Shown in pieces: positions 23,434-33,568 of a DNA stretch of 64,000 nt. Origin of the DNA: Rutidosis leptorrhynchoides (lineage: Eukaryota; Streptophyta; Magnoliopsida; Asterales; Asteraceae). Each line of letters begins with the position of its first letter. Positions within the stretch are counted from its first letter, which is position 1. Under the pieces are notes generated by a model. It was not told the DNA's origin, did not search any database, and saw only the letters and a program-made list of their open reading frames with translations. The translations under genes and the position numbers were made by a program. Location: the NCBI RefSeq assembly GCF_046630445.1, contig NC_092335.1:5251501-5315500 (forward strand). The letters run 5' to 3'.

Positions 23434-24117
23434 CTAGTACACAAGTCGTTCAGCAAAGGCAATAAAGACACGTAATTCATACGTCCAGAAACAAGTCATG
23501 CATTCTGGTTTTACTAGGACTACTTCCCATCCTTGGTCTTGTGGAACATAACCGTTATGGCCGTTGATAAGACAGCGTGTTGTAACGTCGTCAAAGGGAC
23601 GAGGGTTACGTAATGTCCAACAGTCCCGTAATAATCTAAAAACCTCATTTCTTACCCCAATTACCGACTCCGTCACTTGTGGAAACGTTTTGTTTAATAG
23701 TTGTAGCCCGATGTTCTTGTTCTCACTTTGGTGAGAAGCGAACATTACTAATCCGTAAGCATAACATGCTTCTTTATGTTGCATGTTAGCCGCTTTTTCT
23801 AAATCACGAAGTCCAATATTCGGATATATTGAGTCAAAATAATTTCTTAACCCGTTGCGTAAAATAGCATTTGGGTTCCCCGCAATATATGCGTCAAAGT
23901 AAACACATCGTAACTTATGGGTTTCCCAATGTGATATCCCCCATCTTTCAAACGAAAGTCTCTTATAAACCAAGACATTCTTGGAACGTTCTTCGAATGT
24001 CTTACAAACTGATCTCGCCTTAAATAGTTGTGCCGAGGAATTCTGGCCGACTCTAGACAAGATTTCATCAATCATGTCTCCGGGTAGGTCTCTTAAAATA
24101 TTGGGTTGTCTATCCAT
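23434..24117 (-). CDS. F-box protein gene carried inside a Tekay-type retrotransposon, 227 aa
   Basis: An intact intronless ORF in sense with the element, between the acidic ORF and gag. Residues 8-48 form an F-box (ILRDLPGDMIDEILSRVG... ARSVCKTFEE), the segment that binds SKP1 in SCF ubiquitin ligases. The rest resembles plant F-box proteins of the At1g67623 type: GNPNAILRNGLRNYF, then a Sel1/TPR-like LEKAANMQHKEACYAYGLVMF (about 102-125), and a C-terminal CxxC near residues 206-209. Family resemblance is from memory. The inner element lacks this gene at the matching place (12158-12520), so it was gained by this lineage or lost by the other. The probable origin is capture of a spliced host mRNA. 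By analogy with poleroviral P0, an F-box protein that counters silencing, it might redirect host ubiquitination, but that is speculation. Confidence 0.85.
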   Translation of the reverse strand: MDRQPNILRDLPGDMIDEILSRVGQNSSAQLFKARSVCKTFEERSKNVLVYKRLSFERWGISHWETHKLRCVYFDAYIAGNPNAILRNGLRNYFDSIYPNIGLRDLEKAANMQHKEACYAYGLVMFASHQSENKNIGLQLLNKTFPQVTESVIGVRNEVFRLLRDCWTLRNPRPFDDVTTRCLINGHNGYVPQDQGWEVVLVKPECMTCFWTYELRVFIAFAERLVY

Positions 24118-24253
24118 TTTGTGTTTTTAAACTATAAAATAGACAAGAGTTAGATTCATAAAAAAATACTTATTAATACAAGCAATTTTTACATATATCA
24201 TAAAGCATAAGAACACTATATTACATATATTACACCACACGAATACAACTATC

Positions 24254-24850
24254 TTATTCCGACTCACTCGTTTCTTCTTCTTCAGTTTTGGTTCGTTTTG
24301 CCAAGTTTCTAGGGATATATGATGTTCCCCTAATACGAGCCGTCGTTGTCCACATTGGTTTAGAAAAACCTGGTGGTTTAGAGGTTCCCGGGTCATTGTT
24401 ACAACTTAAGGACTTCGGGGGTTGACGATACATATAAAGTTCATCGGGGTTGGAATTAGATTTCTCTATTTTTATGCCCTTTCCCTTATTATTTTCTTTT
24501 TCCTTTTTAAATTCAGTTGGGGTAATTTCTATAACATCATTGGAATTCTCGTCGGAATCCGATTCATCGGAGAATTGGTAATCCTCCCAATATTTTGCTT
24601 CCTTGGCGGAAACACCATTGACCATAATTAACCTTGGTCGGTTGGTTGAGGATTCTCTTTTACTTAACCGTTTTATTATTTCCCCCACCGGTTCCGATTC
24701 TTCTTCCGGTTCCGACTGTTCTTCCGGTTCCGACTCTTCTTCCGGTTCCTCTTCAGGAACTTGTGAATCAGTCCACGAATCATTCCAATTTACATTTGAC
24801 TCTTCATTATTATTAGGTGAGTCAATGGGACTTGTTCTAGAGGTAGACAT
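24254..24850 (-). CDS. Acidic accessory ORF upstream of gag (outer element), 198 aa
   Basis: The first ORF after the PBS, in sense. Residues 32-57 are EPEEES/EPEEQS repeats. Residues 94-105 are Asp/Glu/Ser-rich and lead into DVIEI (105-109), which fits a SUMO-interacting motif with upstream acidic flank. EITPTEF follows, then Lys-rich KKEKENNKGKGIK, and near the C-terminus WTTTARI and an acidic tail. The order repeats-EITxxEF-basic-TARI is shared with the 156-aa ORF of the inner element, although overall identity is low. No known domain is recognised. It looks like an intrinsically disordered nuclear protein; a role in integration, export or silencing evasion is open. Confidence 0.72.
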   Translation of the reverse strand: MSTSRTSPIDSPNNNEESNVNWNDSWTDSQVPEEEPEEESEPEEQSEPEEESEPVGEIIKRLSKRESSTNRPRLIMVNGVSAKEAKYWEDYQFSDESDSDENSNDVIEITPTEFKKEKENNKGKGIKIEKSNSNPDELYMYRQPPKSLSCNNDPGTSKPPGFSKPMWTTTARIRGTSYIPRNLAKRTKTEEEETSESE

Positions 24851-25045
24851 CTATCACATAATATCAAACACGTTAAGAGATTAATATATCACATAATATT
24901 CATATGTTAAAAATATATAGTTTCCAACAAAAATGTTAAGCAATCATTTTTAAAGAAAACACGGTCGAAGTCCAGACTCACTAATGCATCCTAACAAACT
25001 CGATAAGACACACTAATGCAAATTTTCTGGTTCTCTAAGACCAAC

Positions 25046-25057
25046 GCTCTGATACCA
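25046..25057 (-). promoter_or_regulatory. Primer binding site (initiator Met tRNA), outer element
   Basis: The minus strand reads TGGTATCAGAGC two bases after the LTR end ACATTTCA, then GTTGGTCTTAGAGAACC. It is the same PBS type and spacing as in the inner element. Confidence 0.93.
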
Positions 25058-25059
25058 AC

Positions 25060-28000
25060 TGAAATGTCCCGTTCTTATTGATTAAAAACGTTCCATATTA
25101 ATTGATTTCGTTGCGAGGTTTTGACCTCTATATGAGACGTTTTTCAAAGACTGCATTCATTTTTAAAACAAACCATAACTTTTATTTCATAAATAAAGGT
25201 TTAAAAAGCTTTACGTAGATTATCAAATAATGATAATCTAAAATATCCTGTTTACACACGACCATTACATAATGGTTTACAATACAAATATGTTACATCG
25301 AAATCAGTTTCTTGAATGCAGTTTTTACACAATATCATACAAACATGGACTCCAAATCTTGTCCTTATTTTAGTATGCAACAGCGGAAGCTCTTAGTATT
25401 CACCTGAGAATAAACATGCTTTAAACGTCAACAAAAATGTTGGTGAGTTATAGGTTTAACCTATATATATCAAATCGTAACAATAGACCACAAGATTTCA
25501 TATTTCAATACACATCCCATACATAGAGATAAAAATCATTCATATGGTGAACACCTGGTAACCGACAATAACAAGATGCATATATAAGAATATCCCCATC
25601 ATTCCGGGACACCCTTCGGATATGATATAAATTTCGAAGTACTAAAGCATCTGGTACTTTGGATGGGGTTTGTTAGGCCCAATAGATCTATCTTTAGGAT
25701 TCGCGTCAATTAGGGTGTCTGTTCCCTAATTCTTAGATTACCAGACTTAATAAAAAGGGGCATATTCGATTTCGATAATTCAACCATAGAATGTAGTTTC
25801 ACGTACTTGTGTCTATTTTGTAAATCATTTATAAAACCTGCATGTATTCTCATCCCAAAAATATTAGATTTTAAAAGTGGGACTATAACTCACTTTCACA
25901 GATTTTTACTTCGTCGGGAAGTAAGACTTGGCCACTGGTTGATTCACGAACCTATAACAATATATACATATATATCAAAGTATGTTCAAAATATATTTAC
26001 AACACTTTTAATATATTTTGATGTTTTAAGTTTATTAAGTCAGCTGTCCTCGTTAGTAACCTACAACTAGTTGTCCACAATTAGATGTACAGAAATAAAT
26101 CGATAAATATTATCTTGAATCAATTCACGACCCAGTGTATACGTATCTCAGTATTGATCACAACTCAAACTATATATATTTTGGAATCAACCTCAACCCT
26201 GTATAGCTAACTCCAACATTCACATATAGAGTGTCTATGGTTGTTCCGAAATATATATAGATGTGTCGACATGATAGGTTGAAACATTGTATACGTGTCT
26301 ATGGTATCTCAAGATTACATAATATACAATACAAGTTGATTAAGTTATGGTTGGAATAGATTTGTTACCAATTTTCACGTAGCTAAAATGAGAAAAATTA
26401 TCCAATCTTGTTTTACCCATAACTTCTTCATTTTAAATCCGTTTTGAGTGAATCAAATTGCTATGGTTTCATATTGAACTCTATTTTATGAATCTAAACA
26501 GAAAAAGTATAGGTTTATAGTCGGAAAAATAAGTTACAAGTCGTTTTTGTAAAGGTAGTCATTTCAGTCGAAAGAACGACGTCTAGATGACCATTTTAGA
26601 AAACATACTTCCACTTTGAGTTTAACCATAATTTTTGGATATAGTTTCATGTTCATAATAAAAATCATTTTCTCAGAATAACAACTTTTAAATCAAAGTT
26701 TATCATAGTTTTTAATTAACTAACCCAAAACAGCCCGCGGTGTTACTACGACGGCGTAAATCCGGTTTTACGGTGTTTTTCGTGTTTCCAGGTTTTAAAT
26801 CATTAAGTTAGCATATAATATAGATATAGAACATGTGTTTAGTTGATTTTAAAAGTCAAGTTAGAAGGATTAACTTTTGTTTGCGAACAAGTTTAGAATT
26901 AACTAAACTATGTTCTAGTGATTACAAGTTTAAACCTTCGAATAAGATAGCTTTATATGTATGAATCGAATGATGTTATGAACATCATTACTACCTTAAT
27001 TTCCTTGGATAAACCTACTGGAAAAGAGAAAAATGGATCTAGCTTCAATGGATCCTTGGATGGCTCGAAGTTCTTGAAGCAGAATCATGACACGAAAACA
27101 AGTTCAAGTAAGATCATCACTTGAAATAAGATTGTTATAGTTATAGAAATTGAACCAAAGTTTGAATATGATTATTACCTTGTATTAGAATGATAACCTA
27201 CTGTAAGAAACAAAGATTTCTTGAGGTTGGATGATCACCTTACAAGATTGGAAGTGAGCTAGCAAACTTGAAAGTATTCTTGATTTTATGAAACTAGAAC
27301 TTTTGGAATTTATGAAGAACACTTAGAACTTGAAGATAGAACTTGAGAGAGATCAATTAGATGAATAAAATTGAAGAATGAAAGTGTTTGTAGGTGTTTT
27401 TGGTCATTGGTGTATGGATTAGATATAAAGGATATGTAATTTTGTTTTCATGTAAATAAGTCATGAATGATTACTCATATTTTTGTAATTGTATGAGATA
27501 TTTCATGCTAGTTGCCAAATGATGGTTCCCACATGTGTTAGGTGACTCACATGGGCTGCTAAGAGCTAATCATTGGAGTGTATATACCAATAGTACATAC
27601 ATCTAAAAGCTGTGTATTGTACGAGTACGAATACGGGTGCATACGAGTAGAATTGTTGATGAAACTAAACGAGGATGTAATTGTAAGCATTTTTGTTAAG
27701 TAGAAGTATTTTGATAAGTGTATTGAAGTCTTTCAAAATTGTATAAATACATATTAAAACACTACATGTATATACATTTTAACTGAGTCGTTAAGTCATC
27801 GTTAGTCGTTACATGTAAATGTTGTTTTGAAACCTTTAGGTTAACGATCTTGTTAAATGTTATTAACCCAATGTTTATAATATCAAAAGAGATTTTAAAT
27901 TATTATATTATCATGATATTATGATGTACGAATATCTCTTAATATGATATATATACATTAAATGTCGTTACAACGATAATCGTTACATATATGTCTCGTT

Positions 28001-28310
28001 TCAAAATCATTAAGTTAGTAGTCTTGTTTTTACATATGTAGTTCATTGTTAATATACTTAATGATATGTTTAATTATCATAATATAATGTTAACTATATA
28101 TATAACCATATATATGTCATCATATAGTTTTTACAAGTTTTAACGTTCGTGAATCACTGGTCAACTTGGGTGGTCAATTGTCTATATGAAACCTATTTCA
28201 ATTAATCAAGTCTTAACAAGTTTGATTGCTTAACATGTTGGAAACATTTAATCATGTAAATATCACTCTCAATTAATATATATAAACATGGAAAAGTTCG
28301 GGTCAATACA
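25060..28310 (-). repeat. 5' LTR of outer Tekay-type element
   Basis: An uninterrupted 3251-bp LTR, plus strand tgaaatgtcccg to gggtcaataca. In element orientation a weaker TATA-like TTTATATCT lies at plus-strand 27421-27430. The first LTR bases TGTATTGACC differ from TGTAGTGACC of the other copy by one base. It is the template used to show that the left LTR is split by the nested element. Confidence 0.95.
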
Positions 28311-28315
28311 AACTT

Positions 28316-30146
28316 TGTCTGCGTTAACCATATTAATGGTTACATCGGCGCTTTTATCTTTACTTTTTTTTCCATGCGAACGTTTTGGCTTTTGAACTTT
28401 CTTCTGCGGCCTTTCCCTTATCTTTCTTTGGCGGCTTGAGATGATCCAATTTTCCTGCGCGTAGCACTTCCAGCACTCGCTCCATCAAATTTTTACACCG
28501 ATTGGTGTCATGTCCGTGATCGTCATGGAACTCGCAGTATTTTGTTTTATCCCGCTTGCTAAATTCTGTCAGCAGAGTTGGAACCACAAAGGTTGCGCAT
28601 ACTGGTTCAGTTGCCAAAATTTCTTTTGGTGTTTTAGACAAGCTTTTGAGCAGCGCATAGTTCTGATTATTAATACCGCGCTGATTATTGTTTCGAAAAC
28701 CACGCGATCAAAATCGTCTTTCCTTTCGTTGCGCGAGCTAGATGTTGGAATATCATTATCTTCGTCACTCCGCATATAGTCATGGCATTCATTAAGCGCT
28801 TCAGCATAATTTGTTGGGACTGTATGGTGCAGACGCCTTACCAGAGTTGGATGACGCTCTGTACTTATACCATGTATCAGCCCAGAAATTTGTTGCTCTG
28901 GCTTAAGATCTGGTATGCGCAGGCACTCATTAGTATATCTTGTGAGAAATTCTCCCAAAGATTCCTTGGGTTTCTGCACAATATCGTGACATTCAACATG
29001 GGTGCGTTTGCGTGGCCTTTGATTTTGATACTGCAGCAAAAACTTCGTCCGCAGATCCATGAACCCGAATATGCTACCCGCCGGGAGTTTATTAAACCAT
29101 TCGCGAGCAATACCCTGCAACGTCATGGGAAATATCTGACAAGCAACAGGATCCACCCAACCTTGGGTTCGCATTGCGCCCTCGAAACGCTGTAGGAAAT
29201 CATCTGGATCAGTTAATCCATTGTAAGTACCTAACGTGTGAGGTATCTTTGGCGCTGATGGAAACGGATATGCAGTTATATGCGGAGGAAACTTATCAAA
29301 AGTGGTTGGCAGCTCAAAAGGTGATTTGACAGTATCTCCTTTTAGCCCTGCGAAGAAACGTTTCATCATATCCTGAACAAAGTCAGGCTGTGAAAACAAG
29401 TGAACCATGTCAGGAGGTGTAGCCTGCATAAATTGACCTGCAAGATTTGCCTGTCCCTGTATATTTTGCCAAGGTTGCACTTACGTCTGCGGATATAACC
29501 AAGGCTGTTGCGTCGGAAAAGAAGAAAGACATGATGGCGCAGAGTATACAGGTGGTTGCAAAGGGACCGAAACCTGTGGCGCAGACATCTGCGATACCTG
29601 AGGGTATGCTGTTAAGAGCCCAACTGTATGCGCAGTGCTTTGCTGTTGCGCAGTTATTGGAGTCCAATGAGAGTTTGCGTCTGGAATGACATCAAACCCC
29701 CAACTATTAAGTAATGCCTGCGCATCCACAGGGGTCAGAAACTACGATACTGGACGCGGCGGTTGCCAAGGTTGCAATGGTGTAAACGACGAATTTTGCT
29801 GAACACCCTGCGCAAGTAGAGGGATTGAAACCGTGGTACTGTAAATAGGTACCGGGCCACAGCATACCACATGCGGACCTATCATTTCACCGCTAGTGCC
29901 CACCAAGATGACCCTTGGGTCCACCGAGGAAAATTCCAGCCGCGTGGTTGTGACTGGTGAGTTTGCCCTTGGCGGTGTAATTCCATCCGGATATATCAGC
30001 TTGTACCTTTGGAAAGGCTCGTCGGACACTGGTGGAGGGTAAGGCGTATATCCTGCCCCCGTAGTCATAGCTTGCGTCTGGTGATTACCAGAGAACGTGT
30101 TTTGATTGTCTGTTTGAGTACGTTCTGATGAGTCCCCGGAAGTCAT
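28316..30146 (-). pseudogene. gag: Tat-clade gag, decayed
   Basis: Gag of the Tat element whose pol lies at 886-4305. From 30146 the frame runs through a Pro/Gln/Thr-rich N-terminal part. It is broken by TAG (29742-29744) and TAA (29481-29483), then passes through the retrotransposon gag core (PHTLGTYNGLTDPDDFLQRF; REWFNKLPAGSI; LGEFLTRYTNECLR). A one-base frameshift near 28690 moves it to the frame with YCEFHDDHGHDTNRC, the C-x2-H type knuckle of Tat gags. A second shift falls in an A8 run (plus-strand T8 at 28364-28371); beyond it the frame leads into pol. The Tekay-type element with TSD AACTT separates gag from pol at 28311. Confidence 0.88.
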
Positions 30147-30254
30147 GATACTGTTAAAGAGACAAAAAATTCAGAAATTTTGTTAATAGTGAGCCTTATA
30201 ATTCAAAACTTTCTAAAAGAAAAAACAATTAAACATGTCTTGAATTAGTTCGAC

Positions 30255-30271
30255 TCTCAATGAAAGCACCA
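30255..30271 (-). promoter_or_regulatory. Primer binding site of Tat element
   Basis: The minus strand reads TGGTGCTTTCATTGAGA just after the LTR end TGATCA. This PBS form is familiar from Tat/Retand-type plant elements and fixes the LTR border. Confidence 0.7.
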
Positions 30272-30417
30272 CTTGATCATGCATATATTTTCCATAGGGT
30301 CAACATGCCTGTTCAATACGTAAAAAGGGGGGGTTTAAGGATCTTAGAACAAGGCTCTCTGGTCCGGCTACCGTGAATAACCCTGGCCGACATGATGATG
30401 TCGGCGGGGTGGCCAAG

Positions 30418-32152
30418 TGTGACGATCGCTCCAAATCCATATGGACAATACGTCATTCATTGATTTCATTGCGATGTATTTGACCTCTATATGATACGTT
30501 TTGTAAACATTGCATTCTTTTGAAAAGGCACACCATAAATGAATATTTAAATCAAAGGTTTTCGACATCTGTTGATTTCTACATATAGACAATCACTGTA
30601 AATAATAGTTTTCAATAGTACTTCCATTGACAATGCAGTCAAAATTAGATACATGGTGATGATTTGGTGAATGCAACGTTTCCTTGAAAAATATGCCATG
30701 TATGACTCCATGCACATAGCTTGTCTAACATATAAGCAAACAGCGGAAGACTTCTAGGAAACCTGAGAATAAACATGCTAACAAGTGTCAACACAAAGGT
30801 TGGTGAGTTCATAGTTTTAGTGTTTCGCATAATCTGTATATAAAAGTGGATCACAAGATTTCAGTTGTTTCATCCAGAAACGTTTTTCAAAAGTTTGTCA
30901 ATAGATTCTACGTAACAGAGCACCCTGGTAACTAAACTTTAACGTTTTAATAAGTACCCCTGTTTTAACATACATGCAACCAACATGTACAATACACGAA
31001 AACTAATGTGTACTAAACTCAAATAGCATACGTCTGTTTTATAGTTCAGGCTAGGGTTTCTATACCTGGAACAGACGGGGATGTCAAGCCCTATGGATCC
31101 ATATACAACTACTCGCGTCCACCAGTTCTTATAACCGGCAGTTACTAGTTACCAAAGCTAAGAGATTTTCGGTTCAAACTCAGTGTAGAATTTAGTATGT
31201 ACTTGTATCCATTGCGTTTAAAATAAAGTGCATGTATTCTCAGCCCAAAAATATAGATTGCAAAAGCAATTAAAAAGGGATCTATAAACTCACCTTAGCA
31301 GCATATAAAGTTGTTCACCAAAATGTGACTGAAACTCGGATTATCAAATAATCGTGGATCTCAACCTAGAGAACATAAGTTGGTCAATAAATGTCTATCA
31401 AGCTAGGTCAGGTCATAGTGTATCACAATCCTAATGCTCGATATCGACATACAAAAGTTATCCAATGTTGTTTCAAAAAGTCAATTTTGACAATAGTTCA
31501 ACAAACGAGACGTACCTTATATAAGGATTCATTTACTCGGCTGGTAATATTTAAAAAATGCATTTTATCAATCTTGTAAACAAGTTGTTTAAATCTTAAT
31601 TGCAGATTCAAAATCAATTTCAATTATCGTCAATCATAATTCAATTGATCATATCTTTTAATCCGTTCATCGAAACTATTCGATATCTAAATGAAAAGTT
31701 ATTGATTTTTCGCCAGCTTTCCAAAAACATGCATATCATATACCTTTTACCAGTAATATATGTATTTAATTCGTGATTCATCATAAACTATTTAACGACA
31801 AAATTTAGCATACAAGCATGTATAAATATATATATACTCGAGCACTAGACATGGATACACAATTAATATATAAAAGATAAAATATGAGTGCTTACGTATC
31901 AATATTGAGATTCAATATTGTAAGAAAGTACGTAGACGAAATGGAGATGATAAACACTAGGTTTGATTCACAAATATACCCCCGAACATTACCCATAATC
32001 TCCTTGGCAATAACCCATAATTTCCTTAGCTCTATCCCGCTTGAAAACCATTTTGAAAGTGACACGCTCATGACCTCGTTGTAGTATTTTATGTATAATA
32101 CTAATTAATAATAATACTACTAATAATATTAAGATTAATAATAATATTAATC

Positions 32153-32245
<93 letters not shown>

Positions 32246-33120
32246 TAAATAATTAAATGTTTACGGAGTATGTGAAATAAATGAGATCAAAGTGCAGAAA
32301 TCGATCAATTTATAGATGTAATCTGGAATCTATTGTCATGCGATCGCATGAGTTTCATTTGATATGGCCATGCGATCGCATGGCCAGCTGTACCTGGTCA
32401 CAATGTTTTAACTTTTTGTTTGTCGACATAATTTAATAATAATATATATAATATATATAATTTAAATTAATTAATTATATATTATATTTTATTCCCGTGC
32501 TTAGTGGACTTGTAACTTTTGCTCCGATAAGTCGTACGTCGTCACTCGACTTATGTCTCGGTTCCGGTTTTTCGAATGTCCTTTCATACGCTGAGAAAAC
32601 TTGTACATTACATTTTGGGACACGTACCTTAGTCAAAATATAGCCTTAAATTATCCCTAAATTATATCACTCGAAATATAACTTATACATTTGAGTGTTT
32701 TGGTCATTTACTTCTATAAATCATCGTCTCGCTATTTGTTAAAATACATTTTAAAATAGTGATTTTCGAAAAAACTGTAGCTTTTCGGGTACTGTAGCAA
32801 TTCGAAAATACTGTAGCAAATTAGTGTTTTACTGGTTCATCTTAAACGTTTTAGTTAAGTTATCTAAATATCAATCAGATAGTCAAACCAATAATGTTAA
32901 TGCACAGTATCATTTTCATAACACTTTGTTACGTTTTCAAGTTATAGCATATGTATCTATTTACATATAATTGTTCGCGAATCGTTGAGAACAATCGAAG
33001 GGTAATTAAATAGTTCAAAATTTTGAGATTCAACTTCATAGACTTTGCTTATCGTGTCGAAAACATTAAATCATTTAAAGATAAAGTTTAAATTTGGTCA
33101 GAAATTTCCGGGTCATCACA
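30418..33120 (-). mobile_element. Solo LTR, Tekay-type, in the Tat 5' LTR
   Basis: 2703 bp starting tgtgacgatcg and ending gggtcatcaca on the plus strand, flanked by CCAAG (30413-30417 and 33121-33125). No internal region is present, so it is a solo LTR left by recombination between two LTRs. It shares with the other Tekay-type LTRs the module CAGCGGAA...ACCTGAGAATAAACATG (30741-30777). It holds an (AAT)n microsatellite (about 32155-32243) and two perfect CATGCGATCGCATG palindromes (32337-32350 and within 32366-32385). Confidence 0.93.
32155..32243. repeat. (AAT)n microsatellite
   Basis: About 30 uninterrupted AAT units inside the solo LTR, preceded by degenerate AAT/ATT triplets. Confidence 0.95.
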
Positions 33121-33568
33121 CCAAGTGATTAAGACCACCTTCGATAACGATCGTTGATCAGAAGGCCCCTAGCAAGGTTGTAGGTACCAGCTAATAAGAA
33201 ACTAACCTGTTAACCTTGAGAAGATAAACGATGATAGCTTGCTACGTAGGATGTGTAGTAGGTGGTGGTTACGTAATGTTGGTTATGCCTAGAATGATAA
33301 TTAGGGTTTGTATATGTAGGCAAACCGTAATTCTAGAACCATCCAAGATAATGATAATCTCGTCCATAACTAACTCCCTCGAATCACGGATATAATTATG
33401 GAAAAGATATCGACTTGATGATCAAGTAACCGCTGTACCGGGAACAAAGACATTCGATACATTACCGCATGCCGCATGCCGCATACAAGGTACATGCACA
33501 CGCATGCTAGCGAGTGCCCGTATACGTATGGAATACGCATACGGGTTGCGGTATCATTATGTCCCACA

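Larger units (their letters stand above)
4311..28310 (-). mobile_element. Complete Tekay-type chromovirus LTR retrotransposon with accessory ORFs (outer, host to a nested element)
   Basis: A full element on the minus strand with 3251-bp LTRs, flanked by the 5-bp duplication AACTT (4306-4310 and 28311-28315). Its left (3') LTR is split by the nested element 4975-15884. Taking out that element and one copy of its duplication leaves 664 + 2587 = 3251 bp, the same length as the right LTR. Internal order in the sense direction: initiator-Met tRNA PBS (25046-25057), acidic accessory ORF (24850-24254), F-box ORF (24117-23434), conserved TATA/PPT-like block (23247-23181), gag-pol (23128-18512), PPT (18491-18477). 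Counted by eye the LTRs differ at roughly two dozen sites (about 0.8 percent), so it is young but older than its guest. It lies between gag and pol of the Tat element. Confidence 0.95.
30274..33568 (-). repeat. 5' LTR of Tat element, interrupted by a solo LTR
   Basis: Begins tgatcatgca and ends gtcccaca on the plus strand. Without the inserted 30418-33120 and one CCAAG copy the LTR is 587 bp (30274-30417 plus 33126-33568). The element side is set by the PBS at 30255-30271. The outer side is set by the abrupt end of the Athila RNase H frame at 33569, with candidate target duplication gtttg. It contains a perfect hairpin GCCGACAT/ATGTCGGC near 30388-30407 and a CATGCCG-rich stretch near 33465-33500. 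Confidence 0.8.

Noticed and set aside
29481..29542. GTAAGT...AG pair in Tat gag as an intron
   Set aside because: The interval to usable acceptors is only 47-61 nt, and reading through gives coherent Gln/Pro-rich gag sequence. A Gln-to-stop change is simpler.
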